Positions 26,063-36,171 are shown, counted from the stretch's first letter. The stretch: 63,844 nucleotides of DNA from Muribaculaceae bacterium (GCA_017940245.1 JAGAYZ010000013.1:1-63844), one strand, 5' to 3'. Notes: a model not told the origin generated them from the letters alone. Numbers and translations: made by a program.

Positions 26063-26683
26063 ATGAAAACTGCGAAATTGATATTGGCTGTGCTGTTGTC
26101 GGTGCTCATTGCAGCTCCGCTACAAGTTGAAGCCAAGAAAAAGAAAGTGGATATCTACGAGTTGTCGCTCGACGATAACCTGGAATTGCCTGAGATTACC
26201 AACGACAAGCAATGCGACCGCATCCAGGATTACCAGTACCAGGTGGCTGTTGCGCTCAAGAAGAGCAATTACGACGTGGAACTCATGCGCGACGAGGAAG
26301 TGGTGGTGGTGACCATTCCGGCAAGTCAACTTTTCAATGCCAACGACACGGTGCTTACCTCCGTGGGCATGTCACTGCTCAAACCATTTGTGAAATTTTT
26401 GAAGAATCCTGGTTTCTACAAGATGTTACTGGTGATGCACAGCGACAACACCGGTAGCGACAAATATACTCTTAATCTTACACGCGACCGCGTGAACGCG
26501 GTCTTCGACTGGTTTGATGAAAATGCCAGCGTCGATTATGTGGTGCCTTATGCCCTGGGCGATACCGACCCTGTCGTGGACAACAACTCCATGACCAACC
26601 GCAAGCGCAATCGTCGACTGGAAATTTACCTAGTGCCTGAAGATGGCATGATAGCACAAGCTAAAAAAGGCATAATTAAATAA
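26063..26683 (+). CDS. OmpA family peptidoglycan-binding protein
   Basis: A 206-aa exported protein (signal peptide about 1-24). A short unique region is followed by an OmpA-like domain (about 90-195) with the characteristic pattern: FNANDTVLTSVG, then HSDNTGSDKYTLNLTRDR, then DNNSMTNRKRNRRLEIYL. The domain binds peptidoglycan peptides non-covalently. There is no beta-barrel, so it is a soluble periplasmic form. It is the last gene of the string that begins with tsaB. Confidence 0.88.
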   Translation: MKTAKLILAVLLSVLIAAPLQVEAKKKKVDIYELSLDDNLELPEITNDKQCDRIQDYQYQVAVALKKSNYDVELMRDEEVVVVTIPASQLFNANDTVLTSVGMSLLKPFVKFLKNPGFYKMLLVMHSDNTGSDKYTLNLTRDRVNAVFDWFDENASVDYVVPYALGDTDPVVDNNSMTNRKRNRRLEIYLVPEDGMIAQAKKGIIK

Positions 26684-26757
26684 GTGAAATAATTAATAGT
26701 GAAAAGCAAGAGGTGAAAGGTTTTCATTGTTTGCTTTGAGGAAAATAAATAGCTAAA

Positions 26758-28239
26758 ATGGCAAAAGAATTAAAAGATTTGACGAAAAGGGCTGAGAATT
26801 ATTCTCAGTGGTATAATGAACTGGTTGTGAAGGCCGACCTTGCCGAGCAGTCGGCAGTGCGTGGCTGCATGGTAATCAAGCCTTATGGTTACGCAATTTG
26901 GGAAAAAATGCAACGCCAGCTTGACGACATGTTCAAGCAGACAGGTGTGCAGAATGCCTATTTCCCCTTGCTGATTCCCAAGTCGTTCCTCAGCCGTGAG
27001 GCCGAGCACGTTGAGGGGTTTGCCAAGGAATGTGCTGTGGTCACTCATCATCGCCTGAAGAATGACCCCGACGGCAAGGGGGTGGTAGTTGATCCTGATG
27101 CGCGGCTGGAAGAGGAACTCATTATTCGTCCCACATCGGAAACTATTATCTGGAACACTTATCGCAACTGGATTAGTTCTTATCGCGACCTGCCTCTGTT
27201 GTGCAACCAGTGGTGTAACGTGATGCGCTGGGAAATGCGCACTCGCTTGTTTTTACGCACGGCCGAGTTCCTTTGGCAAGAAGGTCACACAGCACATGCC
27301 ACTAAAGAAGAGGCTCAGGCCAAAGCTATCGAGATGCTGAACGTATATAGCGACTTCGCCGAAAAATATATGGCCGTGCCCGTAGTTAAAGGTGTGAAGA
27401 CGGCCAATGAGCGCTTTGCGGGTGCTCTGGAAACTTATACCATCGAGGCCATGATGCAAGACGGAAAAGCGTTGCAAAGTGGCACTTCCCACTTCCTGGG
27501 GCAGAACTTTGCCAAGGCTTTCGATGTGAAGTATATCAATAAGGAGAACCAACTGGAATATGTGTGGGCCACTTCATGGGGTGTTTCGACGCGTTTAATG
27601 GGTGCCCTGATTATGACGCATAGCGATGACAACGGCCTTGTGCTGCCACCACATTTGGCACCCATCCAAGTGGTGATTATCCCGGTTTATAAGACCGATG
27701 ATCAGCTTCAGACTATTAATGAGGTGGTGAACCCCATCGTGGAGCGTCTGCGGCAGTTGAATGTGTCGGTCAAATATGATAATGCCGACAATAAACGGCC
27801 CGGATTCAAGTTTGCCGATTACGAGCTCAAGGGTGTTCCAGTGCGCCTTGTGTTAGGTGCTCGCGACATTGAGAACGGCACTGTGGAGGTGATGCGTCGC
27901 GACACGCTTGAGAAGCACAATGCTCCGCTAGCTGGCATTGAAGAGTATGTGAAGAATCTGCTCGAAGATATCCAGCAGGGCATCTACGATAAGGCACTGC
28001 GTCACCGCGAGGAAATGACCTTCAAGGTGGATACTTGGGACGAGTTTAAGGAGCAAATAGAGAAAGGCGGTTTCATTTTGGCTCACTGGGACGGCACTAC
28101 CGAGACCGAGGAGAAAATTAAAGAAGAAACCAAAGCCACCATTCGTTGCATCCCGATGGATGCACCCGAAGAGGAAGGCAAGTGCATCTACACTGGCAAA
28201 CCCAGTAAACGCCGAGTGATCTTCGCTCGCAACTATTGA
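26758..28239 (+). CDS. proS: prolyl-tRNA synthetase, archaeal/eukaryotic-type
   Basis: Charges tRNA-Pro with proline. The class II motifs are visible: [15 protein letters not shown] (motif 2 region) and the [14 protein letters not shown] region, followed by the anticodon-binding domain ([14 protein letters not shown]) and a C-terminal zinc-binding-like domain. At 493 aa it lacks the editing insertion of E. coli ProRS and matches the archaeal-type form usual in Bacteroidota. It ends before a strong hairpin. Confidence 0.96.
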   Translation: MAKELKDLTKRAENYSQWYNELVVKADLAEQSAVRGCMVIKPYGYAIWEKMQRQLDDMFKQTGVQNAYFPLLIPKSFLSREAEHVEGFAKECAVVTHHRLKNDPDGKGVVVDPDARLEEELIIRPTSETIIWNTYRNWISSYRDLPLLCNQWCNVMRWEMRTRLFLRTAEFLWQEGHTAHATKEEAQAKAIEMLNVYSDFAEKYMAVPVVKGVKTANERFAGALETYTIEAMMQDGKALQSGTSHFLGQNFAKAFDVKYINKENQLEYVWATSWGVSTRLMGALIMTHSDDNGLVLPPHLAPIQVVIIPVYKTDDQLQTINEVVNPIVERLRQLNVSVKYDNADNKRPGFKFADYELKGVPVRLVLGARDIENGTVEVMRRDTLEKHNAPLAGIEEYVKNLLEDIQQGIYDKALRHREEMTFKVDTWDEFKEQIEKGGFILAHWDGTTETEEKIKEETKATIRCIPMDAPEEEGKCIYTGKPSKRRVIFARNY

Positions 28240-28263
28240 TATTAGCTGTTGCCGCAAAATATG

Positions 28264-28302
28264 CAGAGCCGTTCCATGCCAGAGCGGCTCTGTTGTTTTA
28301 TT
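28264..28302 (+). terminator. intrinsic terminator after proS
   Basis: CAGAGCCG (28264-28271) pairs perfectly with CGGCTCTG (28285-28292) and is followed by TTGTTTTATT. It sits between the convergent proS and C69 peptidase genes and may work in both directions. Confidence 0.75.
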
Positions 28303-28364
28303 ATGGTCGTGAGCAAGGCATTATCACGAATTGTAACTCAAGACATGATTTTTTAGGTGCAGGA

Positions 28365-30005
28365 CTATGGCACCTCGTAGCGATTGCCGGTAGCCTGGTG
28401 TATGTGTCGTCGGGCGGCAGGCGTCATTCCAGGGCGTGTGAGCACGGGGCGGAAACGGCTGGAATTGCGGCGATATTTCCCATTTTCTTCTTGGCGGATA
28501 ACCCCATCGTTATACTTTACAATCATGTGCATGGCCATCTGTCGCCACCGTTCCACCATTTGCTGGCCAACGTCGTTGCTGTAGTCGCTCAGGTAGGCAA
28601 TAGCTTGACTCCGGTCGGTCTGCAACAGTTGCATTGCATGTTGCTCCACCTCGTGTTGACGGGCAAAGTAACTGTTCTGCAACGAGTCGCGCACTTGTTT
28701 CAGCTCAGGGTAAAGTAAACTGTAGCGGGGGTAGACCATGTTGCTGACCCAGTTGCACACCCAGTAGGCGTTGTCTTCGCTAAAGTGAAACGCATCGGCA
28801 CCAGGTGTGTCGTAACAGCGTGGCGCGCGGTCGGCACAGCAATAAATGGGAGTATAGGCCACCATGCCGCTATCGTCATTGCCCCACCACATGACGCCAC
28901 CCACCTCACGTGGCATGAATCCACGCAACTGGCACACCCAAGTGAATGCGGTGTGAGGAGTGGCCACGGGGCGCTCGTTGAACATGGTGGTGCCTCGGTC
29001 ATCGTAACGCAGGGGCTGGGGCCTGAAGGGACTATCGTATAGTCCTGCTCCAGGGTCGTTGTTCATGGCCAATGGAGTTCCTTCAAAATGATCGCGCAGG
29101 CAGTCAATCACATCGGCCGCAGTGAGCTTTTTATCGGGTATAATCCACATGGGAAGCGGTTGCACTTCACTAATAGGGCGTTTCCCCTCGACGTAGGGCA
29201 GATAGCGATCCATGCCAGTAGTGAGCCGCCTGTAAATGGCCCACACACGTGAGTCGCTCAGTCGTCTGCCACCGAAAGTCGGGGGATTGTAAGCATCACA
29301 GAAGCTGAATTCACTATCGTCCCCTTTGAAATAACCACGTTTGCGGGCGAAAGTGATGCAGTTGTCTGAAATCATCACATTGGCGGAGTCGGCCAGGTTC
29401 ACACGGCGTATGCGACTCTGATTGGCATGAACAAGCACGGCATCATCGGGCACGCGCACGGCTATCCACACAACGCTTTTGCTGCCCGTCCCGCATCCGG
29501 CCATCTCTAGAATCCAAGCTTCATTAGGGTCGCACACAGTGAATGTCTCACCCGGACTGCAATAACCATATTTTTCGGCCAAGTCGGTCATCACTCCGAT
29601 AGCTTCGCGAGCTGTGCGCGACCGCTGCAGCCCCAAGTCCATGAGTGAACCATAGTCAATGATGCCTTTCTTGTCGATCAGTTCATCGCGGCCCTCGAAT
29701 GTGGTTTCCGAGATGGCCACTTGCCACTCGTTGATGTTGCCATTGACAAGATAAGTGACCGCTGCTTCGGGGATTTGACCATGGTAGGTGCGGTAGTCGC
29801 GGTCATAGATTTTGCGCATCGTACCTGCCGGGTGGGTACCGGCCTCAAAACGGTACAACTTGTGGAACGCTCCCCACGAGTCGATGTTGTAGGTGCACAT
29901 CACCGAGCCATCGGCACTGGCTTTTTTGCCCACTATGATGCTGGTGCAGGCTATGGCATAGGCTACTGCCATGGCCATGACCAGTAGTGTGATGATTCTT
30001 TTCAT
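28365..30005 (-). CDS. C69 family dipeptidase (Ntn hydrolase)
   Basis: A 546-aa exported peptidase related to PepD and U34 dipeptidases. A signal peptide of about 19 residues (ending AYAIA) is followed by Cys20 in CTSIIVGKKAS. In this family removal of the leader makes Cys the N-terminal nucleophile, so the arrangement fits an active enzyme exposed by signal peptidase. Further family segments are EAVTYLVNGN-like and AGCGTGSKSVVWIAVRVPDD. It is monocistronic with its own promoter and likely digests dipeptides in the periplasm. Confidence 0.9.
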   Translation of the reverse strand: MKRIITLLVMAMAVAYAIACTSIIVGKKASADGSVMCTYNIDSWGAFHKLYRFEAGTHPAGTMRKIYDRDYRTYHGQIPEAAVTYLVNGNINEWQVAISETTFEGRDELIDKKGIIDYGSLMDLGLQRSRTAREAIGVMTDLAEKYGYCSPGETFTVCDPNEAWILEMAGCGTGSKSVVWIAVRVPDDAVLVHANQSRIRRVNLADSANVMISDNCITFARKRGYFKGDDSEFSFCDAYNPPTFGGRRLSDSRVWAIYRRLTTGMDRYLPYVEGKRPISEVQPLPMWIIPDKKLTAADVIDCLRDHFEGTPLAMNNDPGAGLYDSPFRPQPLRYDDRGTTMFNERPVATPHTAFTWVCQLRGFMPREVGGVMWWGNDDSGMVAYTPIYCCADRAPRCYDTPGADAFHFSEDNAYWVCNWVSNMVYPRYSLLYPELKQVRDSLQNSYFARQHEVEQHAMQLLQTDRSQAIAYLSDYSNDVGQQMVERWRQMAMHMIVKYNDGVIRQEENGKYRRNSSRFRPVLTRPGMTPAARRHIHQATGNRYEVP

Positions 30006-30042
30006 TGTTTTACAATTTTTTCATCGGTGAATATTTCGGCCA

Positions 30043-30050
30043 CAAAATTA
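30043..30050 (-). promoter_or_regulatory. promoter of C69 dipeptidase (TAATTTTG on minus strand)
   Basis: Exact TAnnTTTG match 37 bp upstream of the start codon. Confidence 0.6.
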
Positions 30051-30120
30051 CGAAATATATTTTAGCCCTCTATCATATTCAGTTGTGTGCGCCGAATTTT
30101 GCCATTGGTAACAATAAAGT

Positions 30121-30166
30121 GATAAAAAACAATTAGAGGGCGCTTTGTGAAGTCGCACCCTCTAAT
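30121..30166 (-). terminator. intrinsic terminator of nrnA-DUF4827-glmM-mazG operon
   Basis: ATTAGAGGG (30132-30140) pairs perfectly with CCCTCTAAT (30158-30166). On the minus strand a TGTTTTTTATC tract follows. It lies about 40 bp after the mazG stop. Confidence 0.82.
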
Positions 30167-30206
30167 GTTGTGGTAAACAATGTAGATATTGTCGGGCTTG
30201 CCGGTT

Positions 30207-30998
30207 CTACTTTTCAAGTCGCTTTGCTTCGTCCCAAAGAGCATCCATCTGAGCAAGAGTCATGTCGTTGAGGTTGAGCCCCATTTCCTTTGCTCGCCGC
30301 TCAATGTGGTTGAAGCGGAAGATGAACTTGCGGTTGGTGCGCTCCAGCGCATTGTCGGGCCTCACACCATATAGTCGGGCGGCATTGACAATGGCAAAGA
30401 GCAAATCTCCAAATTCCTTTTCTCGATCCACTTCATGACCATCGGCCAATTCACGCTCCACCTCGGCGACTTCTTCTTTCACTTTGTCCCAAACATCCTC
30501 GCGGTGCTCCCAGTCAAATCCTACGTTGGCCGCTTTTTCTTGCACGCGCTCGGCTTTGATGAGCGATGGTAATGTGGCCGGTACACCACTGAGCACGGTC
30601 TTGTTGCCGTCTTTCTCTTTCATCTTGATGAGTTCCCAGTGATCGAGAACCTCTTTGGCTGTTTCGGCATGCTCGGTGCCATAGACGTGAGGATGGCGGA
30701 AGATGAGTTTATCGCAGGCACTGTTGCACACATCGGCAATGTCAAACTCGCCTTTCTCTTCCCCAATCTTGGCATAAAAAAGTACATGCAAGAGCACGTC
30801 GCCGAGTTCCTTGCGAATGGCTTGATGGTCGTCGGCGATGATGGCCTCGGCCAGTTCCATGGTTTCTTCAATGGTGTTTGGGCGCAGGCTCTCGTTGGTC
30901 TGCACTCGATCCCATGGGCATTTCTCGCGCAGGGTGTCGAGCACGTCAAGATAACGTGAGAAAGCAGCAAGTTTTTCTTCTCTGGTGTGGTGCGTCAT
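30207..30998 (-). CDS. mazG: nucleoside triphosphate pyrophosphohydrolase MazG
   Basis: Hydrolyses NTPs to NMP and PPi, removing aberrant nucleotides. It has the tandem MazG domains of the full-length form (263 aa): the first with CPWDRVQTNESLRPNTIEE and the Mg-binding EELGDVLLHVLFYA-like helix (KELGDVLLHVLF), the second with VEKEFGDLLFAIVN-like (EKEFGDLLFAIVNAAR). It lies 3 bp after glmM at the end of the operon. PPi produced here is a substrate for the membrane pyrophosphatase found further along. Confidence 0.93.
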   Translation of the reverse strand: MTHHTREEKLAAFSRYLDVLDTLREKCPWDRVQTNESLRPNTIEETMELAEAIIADDHQAIRKELGDVLLHVLFYAKIGEEKGEFDIADVCNSACDKLIFRHPHVYGTEHAETAKEVLDHWELIKMKEKDGNKTVLSGVPATLPSLIKAERVQEKAANVGFDWEHREDVWDKVKEEVAEVERELADGHEVDREKEFGDLLFAIVNAARLYGVRPDNALERTNRKFIFRFNHIERRAKEMGLNLNDMTLAQMDALWDEAKRLEK

Positions 30999-31001
30999 TA
31001 C

Positions 31002-32387
31002 TTAGCAAAGTTTTTCTACGATTTTCTTGACGTTTTCGCCTAGTTCTACAGCTTTTTGCATGGTGTGAGCCTCACTATAGATGCGAATGATGGGCTCGGT
31101 GTTGCTCTTGCGCAGATGTGCCCAACCGTCGGCAAAGTCGATTTTCACGCCATCGATGGTGGTGAGTTGCTCATCCTTGTAGTGGTTCTCCACAGCCTTG
31201 AGGATAGCATCCACGTCCATTTGTGGGGTAAGTTGCAGTTTGGTTTTGGCGATGGCATATTGTGGGTAGGTAGCTTTTAGTTCACTCACCTTCTTACCAC
31301 TTTTAGCCAGCAGGGAGAGGAACAGAGCTACACCCACAAGGGCATCACGACCATAGTGCAATGCGGGGTATATGACACCGCCGTTGCCCTCGCCGCCTAT
31401 GACGGCTCCGGTGCGCTTCATCTCGGTGGTGACGTTCACTTCGCCCACGGCTGCTGCTGTGTAGGTGCAGCCATGACCCTGGGTGACATCACGCAACGCG
31501 CGCGAAGACGACAGGTTGCTTACTGTGGCTCCAGGAGTGTGACTGAGTACATAGTCGGCCACAGCCACCAGAGTGTATTCTTCCACAAAAAACTCTCCGT
31601 TTTCCATCACGATGGCCAGTCGGTCTACATCGGGGTCAACCACGAAACCCACATCGGCTTTGCCTCGCTTCATGTAGTCGCTGATGGCCGTAAGGTTCTC
31701 GGGTATGGGTTCGGGTGTGTGACCGAAATTGCCGGTGGGGTCGCAGAACAGAGGTACCACTTTTTTTACACCCAGCGCTTCGAGCAACTTAGGGATAGCC
31801 ACGCCACCTACCGAGTTGACGGCATCGACAGCAACAGTGAAATTGGCTTTCTTGATGGCTTTGACATCTACCAGGTCGAGTGCCAGCACGGCATCGATGT
31901 GGCGACGCAAGTAGGTATAATTCTTCTGTTCGCGTCCTAGACCATCGACCTCGGCATAGTCAAAGTCTTCGGCCTCGGCAATGCGCAGCACTTCTTTGCC
32001 CTGCTCGTCATTAAGAAATTCACCTTCCTCGTTAAGCAGTTTGAGCGCATTCCATTGCTTGGGATTATGCGATGCGGTGATAATGATGCCGCCACAGGCG
32101 TTTTCACCCACCACAGCCAGTTCGGTGGTGGGAGTAGTGGCCAGACCTATGTTGACAACGTCAAAGCCCATGCCTGTGAGCGTGCCCACCACAATGTTGA
32201 GCACCATGCGGCCGCTCAAACGTGCGTCGCGACCAACGACGATGACGTTGCTCGTGCGGGTGGTGGTACGGCGAATGAAGGTGGCATAGGCCGAAGTAAA
32301 CTTAACAATATCAAGGGGTGACAAGCCATCGCCGGCACGGCCGCCGATAGTGCCACGTATACCTGAAATAGACTTAATGAGTGACAT
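31002..32387 (-). CDS. glmM: phosphoglucosamine mutase
   Basis: Interconverts glucosamine 6- and 1-phosphate for UDP-GlcNAc synthesis. The active serine is Ser106 in ITASHNPKQWNALK, the metal site is DPDVDRLAI, and the sugar-binding GGEGNGGVIYP segment and C-terminal RKSNTEPIIRIYSEA are present. At 461 aa it fits the alpha-D-phosphohexomutase family. GlmM is preferred over a generic phosphomannomutase because of the N-terminal GIRGTIGG and the Bacteroidota context with nrnA and DUF4827, but the sugar specificity is inferred. Confidence 0.88.
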   Translation of the reverse strand: MSLIKSISGIRGTIGGRAGDGLSPLDIVKFTSAYATFIRRTTTRTSNVIVVGRDARLSGRMVLNIVVGTLTGMGFDVVNIGLATTPTTELAVVGENACGGIIITASHNPKQWNALKLLNEEGEFLNDEQGKEVLRIAEAEDFDYAEVDGLGREQKNYTYLRRHIDAVLALDLVDVKAIKKANFTVAVDAVNSVGGVAIPKLLEALGVKKVVPLFCDPTGNFGHTPEPIPENLTAISDYMKRGKADVGFVVDPDVDRLAIVMENGEFFVEEYTLVAVADYVLSHTPGATVSNLSSSRALRDVTQGHGCTYTAAAVGEVNVTTEMKRTGAVIGGEGNGGVIYPALHYGRDALVGVALFLSLLAKSGKKVSELKATYPQYAIAKTKLQLTPQMDVDAILKAVENHYKDEQLTTIDGVKIDFADGWAHLRKSNTEPIIRIYSEAHTMQKAVELGENVKKIVEKLC

Positions 32388-32411
32388 AAATAATTATATT
32401 CTGTTGTTGAA

Positions 32412-32987
32412 TTAGATTTGGCTGTGGAAATAGCGAACGTGATACAGGAATGGCATCACATAGGAGATTTCGCTAGTAAGTCCGAATTGCGATTTGATGA
32501 CAAGGTTCACTTCACATTCAACGCCCAAAAAGTTCAATGGCAGTTGCAACCCATATCCCCATTGCGACGATACCGGAAGTGTGAAGTCTTTGTAAATGAA
32601 ATAAGTGGGGTCAAAGCTCACGTCCTTTTCATTGGTCGTATTCACTTCCATCACCCCGGTAGAATACCATGTCTCGAGATTGCTTCGTGTGAATCGGAAG
32701 TAAATGGTTTGTCCTGTCTTGGCGCGGTCGTTAATGCGATCGCCAGTGCGTATAACCTGCATATAAACCCTGCCTTCGGGGTCGATGCGGTAGAATGGGG
32801 CATCTTCACCCGCTTCAAAGATGGTGTCGGCTGGGATATGGTTAACAATTCGTTGCCCTGCCAAATAAGCATTACAGGCATTGCGCTCGGCGTTGAGGCG
32901 ATCGCTATAGCTTTCGCCATTATTGCAGGCACTGAGAATCGTGAGAGAGGTGAGAGCCACCAATGCGAGTCTTAAAATCTTATTCAT
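32412..32987 (-). CDS. DUF4827 family lipoprotein
   Basis: A 191-aa lipoprotein (lipobox LSAC, Cys at about residue 21) of the Bacteroidota DUF4827 family. Its arrangement, including GQTIYFRFTR and LPVSSQWGYGLQLPL, recalls FKBP-type peptidyl-prolyl isomerases, but activity is unproven. It lies 2 bp after nrnA and 24 bp before glmM, an order typical of Bacteroidales genomes (from memory). Confidence 0.83.
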   Translation of the reverse strand: MNKILRLALVALTSLTILSACNNGESYSDRLNAERNACNAYLAGQRIVNHIPADTIFEAGEDAPFYRIDPEGRVYMQVIRTGDRINDRAKTGQTIYFRFTRSNLETWYSTGVMEVNTTNEKDVSFDPTYFIYKDFTLPVSSQWGYGLQLPLNFLGVECEVNLVIKSQFGLTSEISYVMPFLYHVRYFHSQI

Positions 32988-32989
32988 GT

Positions 32990-34027
32990 TTACTTAGTTT
33001 GTTCTGGATGAATGTCGGGAATTTCTTCAAGGATTTGCATGAAGGCTTCGACGGCTTGCTCAATGGTGCCATAGAATTCGCCGCCGGCAGCGTTGGTGTG
33101 TCCGCCACCGTTGAAATACTTATTGCATATTTCATTTACAGAGAAATCACCTTGTGACCTGCACGAAACCTTTATGTATTCGGGATCTTGCCTGAAGAAG
33201 GTAACCCAGTGTATTTCGGGAATAGCGAGTGGTTTATTGACGAGTCCTTCGGTATCACCTTTGCGGTAACCAAATCGCTTGAGTTCGTCCTGGTTGAGAG
33301 TGATGAGTGCCGCACCCTTGTGCTCAAAGAGTTGCATTTTTTCGCTTAGAGCATACCCTTGCAGGCGCAAACTGTTGGCAGTGAACGTGTTCATGGCCAA
33401 ATTGTAGAGGTTCTGACGGTCGATGTGTCGTCGCATGAGAGCCGCTTGAATCTCATATAGTTCAGGATTTTCGCAACTGTAGGTGAAGTTGCCCGTGTCG
33501 GTCATCATTCCCACCATGAGGCACTGGGCAGCATAGCGGTCGATGAGATTGAGCATGTGTAACTGCATGAGCAGGCGGAACACCAGTTCGCACGTAGACG
33601 ACATCTCGGGGAATGATATGGTCAAGTCGAAGTTGTCTCTAGGGTCCAGGTGGTGATCGATGAGCACTCGTGGAGCAGTTTGCTGCATGATGAGCTCGCC
33701 CAGTTTGTCGATGCGTCGCATGTCATTGAAGTCGAGGCAGAAAATGAGTTGCGCGTGCTCAACCATATAACGAGCACGCAACTCGGTCTTGCTGTGCACT
33801 ATCACGTCGCGCATGTCGGGCAAAAAATGTAGCGACTTGGGAATCATGTCGGGAGTAACGACAAAGGCATTTTTCCCTAGCCGGTGAAGCACATGGCATA
33901 AAGCCAACGAACTGCCTATGGCATCGCCGTCGGGCGAGAGGTGGCAGGTGATGACTACATTCTTCACCCCATTGATGAGGGCACGAAGACGTTCAATCAC
34001 ACTATTGGCTATAATGGGTTGTATCAT
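32990..34027 (-). CDS. nrnA: DHH family phosphoesterase, NrnA-like
   Basis: A 345-aa DHH/DHHA1 protein of the NrnA type, which degrades nanoRNA oligonucleotides and can remove the 3' phosphate from pAp. The metal ligands are visible in HLSPDGDAIGSSLAL, the second Asp in FCLDFND, and the DHH in LIDHHLDP. The C-terminal DHHA1 substrate-binding motif reads GGGHTNAAGGEF. It is first in the operon with a promoter at 34047. Confidence 0.92.
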   Translation of the reverse strand: MIQPIIANSVIERLRALINGVKNVVITCHLSPDGDAIGSSLALCHVLHRLGKNAFVVTPDMIPKSLHFLPDMRDVIVHSKTELRARYMVEHAQLIFCLDFNDMRRIDKLGELIMQQTAPRVLIDHHLDPRDNFDLTISFPEMSSTCELVFRLLMQLHMLNLIDRYAAQCLMVGMMTDTGNFTYSCENPELYEIQAALMRRHIDRQNLYNLAMNTFTANSLRLQGYALSEKMQLFEHKGAALITLNQDELKRFGYRKGDTEGLVNKPLAIPEIHWVTFFRQDPEYIKVSCRSQGDFSVNEICNKYFNGGGHTNAAGGEFYGTIEQAVEAFMQILEEIPDIHPEQTK

Positions 34028-34046
34028 TTCGACTCAATTTAATTTG

Positions 34047-34054
34047 CAAAGTTA
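34047..34054 (-). promoter_or_regulatory. promoter of nrnA operon (TAACTTTG)
   Basis: The minus strand reads TAACTTTG, an exact TAnnTTTG match, 19 bp upstream of the nrnA ATG. Confidence 0.65.
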
Positions 34055-34139
34055 GCGTTTTTCGTTCACACTCGATGAGATGTGAGTATGATTTTTGAAA
34101 AAAAATTAACCATGTGTAGGCTTTCTCAATAAAATTCAG

Positions 34140-34147
34140 TAATTTTG
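34140..34147 (+). promoter_or_regulatory. dsbD promoter directly abutting the start codon
   Basis: TAATTTTG ends only 5 bp before the dsbD ATG, which would place the transcription start at or within one or two bases of the start codon. Confidence 0.55.
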
Positions 34148-34152
34148 TAGGC

Positions 34153-36132
34153 ATGAAACGAACGATTTTTTTACTCACTCTGGTGGCGGTGTGTTTGTGC
34201 GTTCAAGCGCAAATGTTTAATCCGGTGCACTGGAAGAATAGTGTGAAAATGACCGACGACACACATGGTGTGGTCATGTTGACAGCCACCATCGACCAGG
34301 GGTGGCACCTGTATGACACCCAGTTGCCCGATGGTGGCCCTATTCCCACCTCGGTGGAATGGAAGACGTTGGATGGTGTGAAGTTGGAAGGAAAGCTCAC
34401 ACCAAGTGCCAAGCCTCATGAAGAGATGGACAACACCTTCGAGATGAAGCTGCGTTGGTGGACCGGTAAAGTCACGCTCTCGCAGCGGTTTGTGGTTACG
34501 GCCGAGAAATATAATATTAATGGCGCTGTGCGCTATATGGCATGTAACGATGAAACCTGCACATCGCCTTCTGCCGAGAATTTCTCGTTCAGCGGTAATG
34601 CACCTAAGGCTGCTGCGGTAAAAGAAGAACTGGTGAAAGAGGATACGGTGCCGGTGGTGCAGGAAGAGCCTGCCGCAGCTCCCGATTCGCTCGATGCTGT
34701 TGTTCCGTCCGATACGTGGGCACCGGTGAGCGCTGTGGTTTCCAAGGCCGAAGAAGCGGCCTCTGCCACATCACCCACGGGTTGGTGGCGCATTTTTGCA
34801 CTCTGTTTCTTAGGCGGATTACTCGCTCTGCTCACCCCTTGCGTGTGGCCCATCATTCCCATGACGGTGAGCTTTTTCCTCAAAAAAAGCGGGAGTCGTG
34901 CCCAATCGATTCGTGATGCGGTCATTTATGGCTTGTCTATTATTGTTATCTATGTGGTGCTGGGTCTTGCGGTGAGTGCCATCTTCGGTGCCAATGCACT
35001 GAATGCTCTTGCAACCAACGCCATTTGCAATATCGTGTTTTTTGCCCTGCTGGTGTTGTTTGCGGTGTCGTTTTTCGGAGCATTTGAAATCAAGTTACCC
35101 GACTCGTGGTCGAGCAAGATGGACAGTGCCGCCGAGCGTACAACCGGCCTGCTGAGCATCTTCTTTATGGCATTTACGCTGGTCATTGTTTCTTTTTCCT
35201 GCACGGGTCCTATTATCGGCACTTTACTGGTAGAGGCCGCCAGCCAGGGGTCGAGCATGGGTCCAGCCATAGGGATGCTGGGTTTTGCCATAGCACTGGC
35301 TATTCCATTCTCGCTATTTGCGCTATTCCCGTCGTGGTTAAAGAAATTGCCGCGCTCAGGAGGCTGGATGAACACGGTGAAAGTAGTGCTGGGATTCTTG
35401 GAGTTGGCCTTGTCGCTCAAGTTCCTTTCTGTAGCCGACCTGGCCTATGGGTGGCACATCTTGGATCGAGAGACATTCTTGGCGTTGTGGATAGCCATCT
35501 TCGGTTTACTGGGACTGTACCTGCTGGGCATATTCCGCTTTGAAAGTGATGGAGAGCCCACGAGTTCGGGCGTGGGAGTGACTCGTTTCTTCATGGGCTT
35601 GATTTCTCTGGCATTTACGGCCTATTTGATACCGGGATTGTGGGGAGCTCCATTGCGCACAACCAGTGCATTTGTTCCGCCGCTTTACACTCAAGACTTT
35701 AACCTTTATGGTGAGGAACTCACACAGTATGACGACTATGACAAGGGTATGGAAGCGGCCGCGCGCCAGGGAAAACCGGTATTTCTGGATTTCTCGGGTT
35801 ATGGTTGTGTGAACTGTCGCAAGATGGATGGGGCCGTTCTCGACAAGGACGAAGTGAAATCACTAATAAAGGAAAAGTTTATCACCATCCAACTGATGGT
35901 GGATGATAAAAAAGCATTGCCCCAATCGCGATATGTGCAAGAAAATGGCAAGCAGGTGGAACTCGCCACCTATGGCGACCTGTGGAGTTACTTGCAGAGA
36001 CACAAGTTCGCATCCAATTCTCAACCCTATTATGTGATACTGAATGAGAAAGGCGAAATGCTGTCAGGCCCGTTTGCCTACAAAGAGGATGTGCCTGCCT
36101 TCCTTCAATTCCTGAATGCGGGTTTGCAATAA
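34153..36132 (+). CDS. dsbD: thiol:disulfide interchange protein DsbD
   Basis: Carries electrons from cytosolic thioredoxin across the inner membrane to periplasmic thiol proteins. Domains in order: signal peptide (about 1-20), N-terminal DsbD immunoglobulin-like domain (about 25-140), a low-complexity Glu/Ala/Pro linker, eight predicted membrane helices with the redox cysteines in LLTPCVWPIIP and FSCTGPIIG, and a C-terminal thioredoxin domain with CVNC at 552-555. At 659 aa it is full length. It is followed after 39 bp by the transglutaminase gene. Confidence 0.94.
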   Translation: MKRTIFLLTLVAVCLCVQAQMFNPVHWKNSVKMTDDTHGVVMLTATIDQGWHLYDTQLPDGGPIPTSVEWKTLDGVKLEGKLTPSAKPHEEMDNTFEMKLRWWTGKVTLSQRFVVTAEKYNINGAVRYMACNDETCTSPSAENFSFSGNAPKAAAVKEELVKEDTVPVVQEEPAAAPDSLDAVVPSDTWAPVSAVVSKAEEAASATSPTGWWRIFALCFLGGLLALLTPCVWPIIPMTVSFFLKKSGSRAQSIRDAVIYGLSIIVIYVVLGLAVSAIFGANALNALATNAICNIVFFALLVLFAVSFFGAFEIKLPDSWSSKMDSAAERTTGLLSIFFMAFTLVIVSFSCTGPIIGTLLVEAASQGSSMGPAIGMLGFAIALAIPFSLFALFPSWLKKLPRSGGWMNTVKVVLGFLELALSLKFLSVADLAYGWHILDRETFLALWIAIFGLLGLYLLGIFRFESDGEPTSSGVGVTRFFMGLISLAFTAYLIPGLWGAPLRTTSAFVPPLYTQDFNLYGEELTQYDDYDKGMEAAARQGKPVFLDFSGYGCVNCRKMDGAVLDKDEVKSLIKEKFITIQLMVDDKKALPQSRYVQENGKQVELATYGDLWSYLQRHKFASNSQPYYVILNEKGEMLSGPFAYKEDVPAFLQFLNAGLQ

Positions 36133-36171
36133 TGCTGAAATAAGATTTTCAATGATGTAAATATAAAAGAG

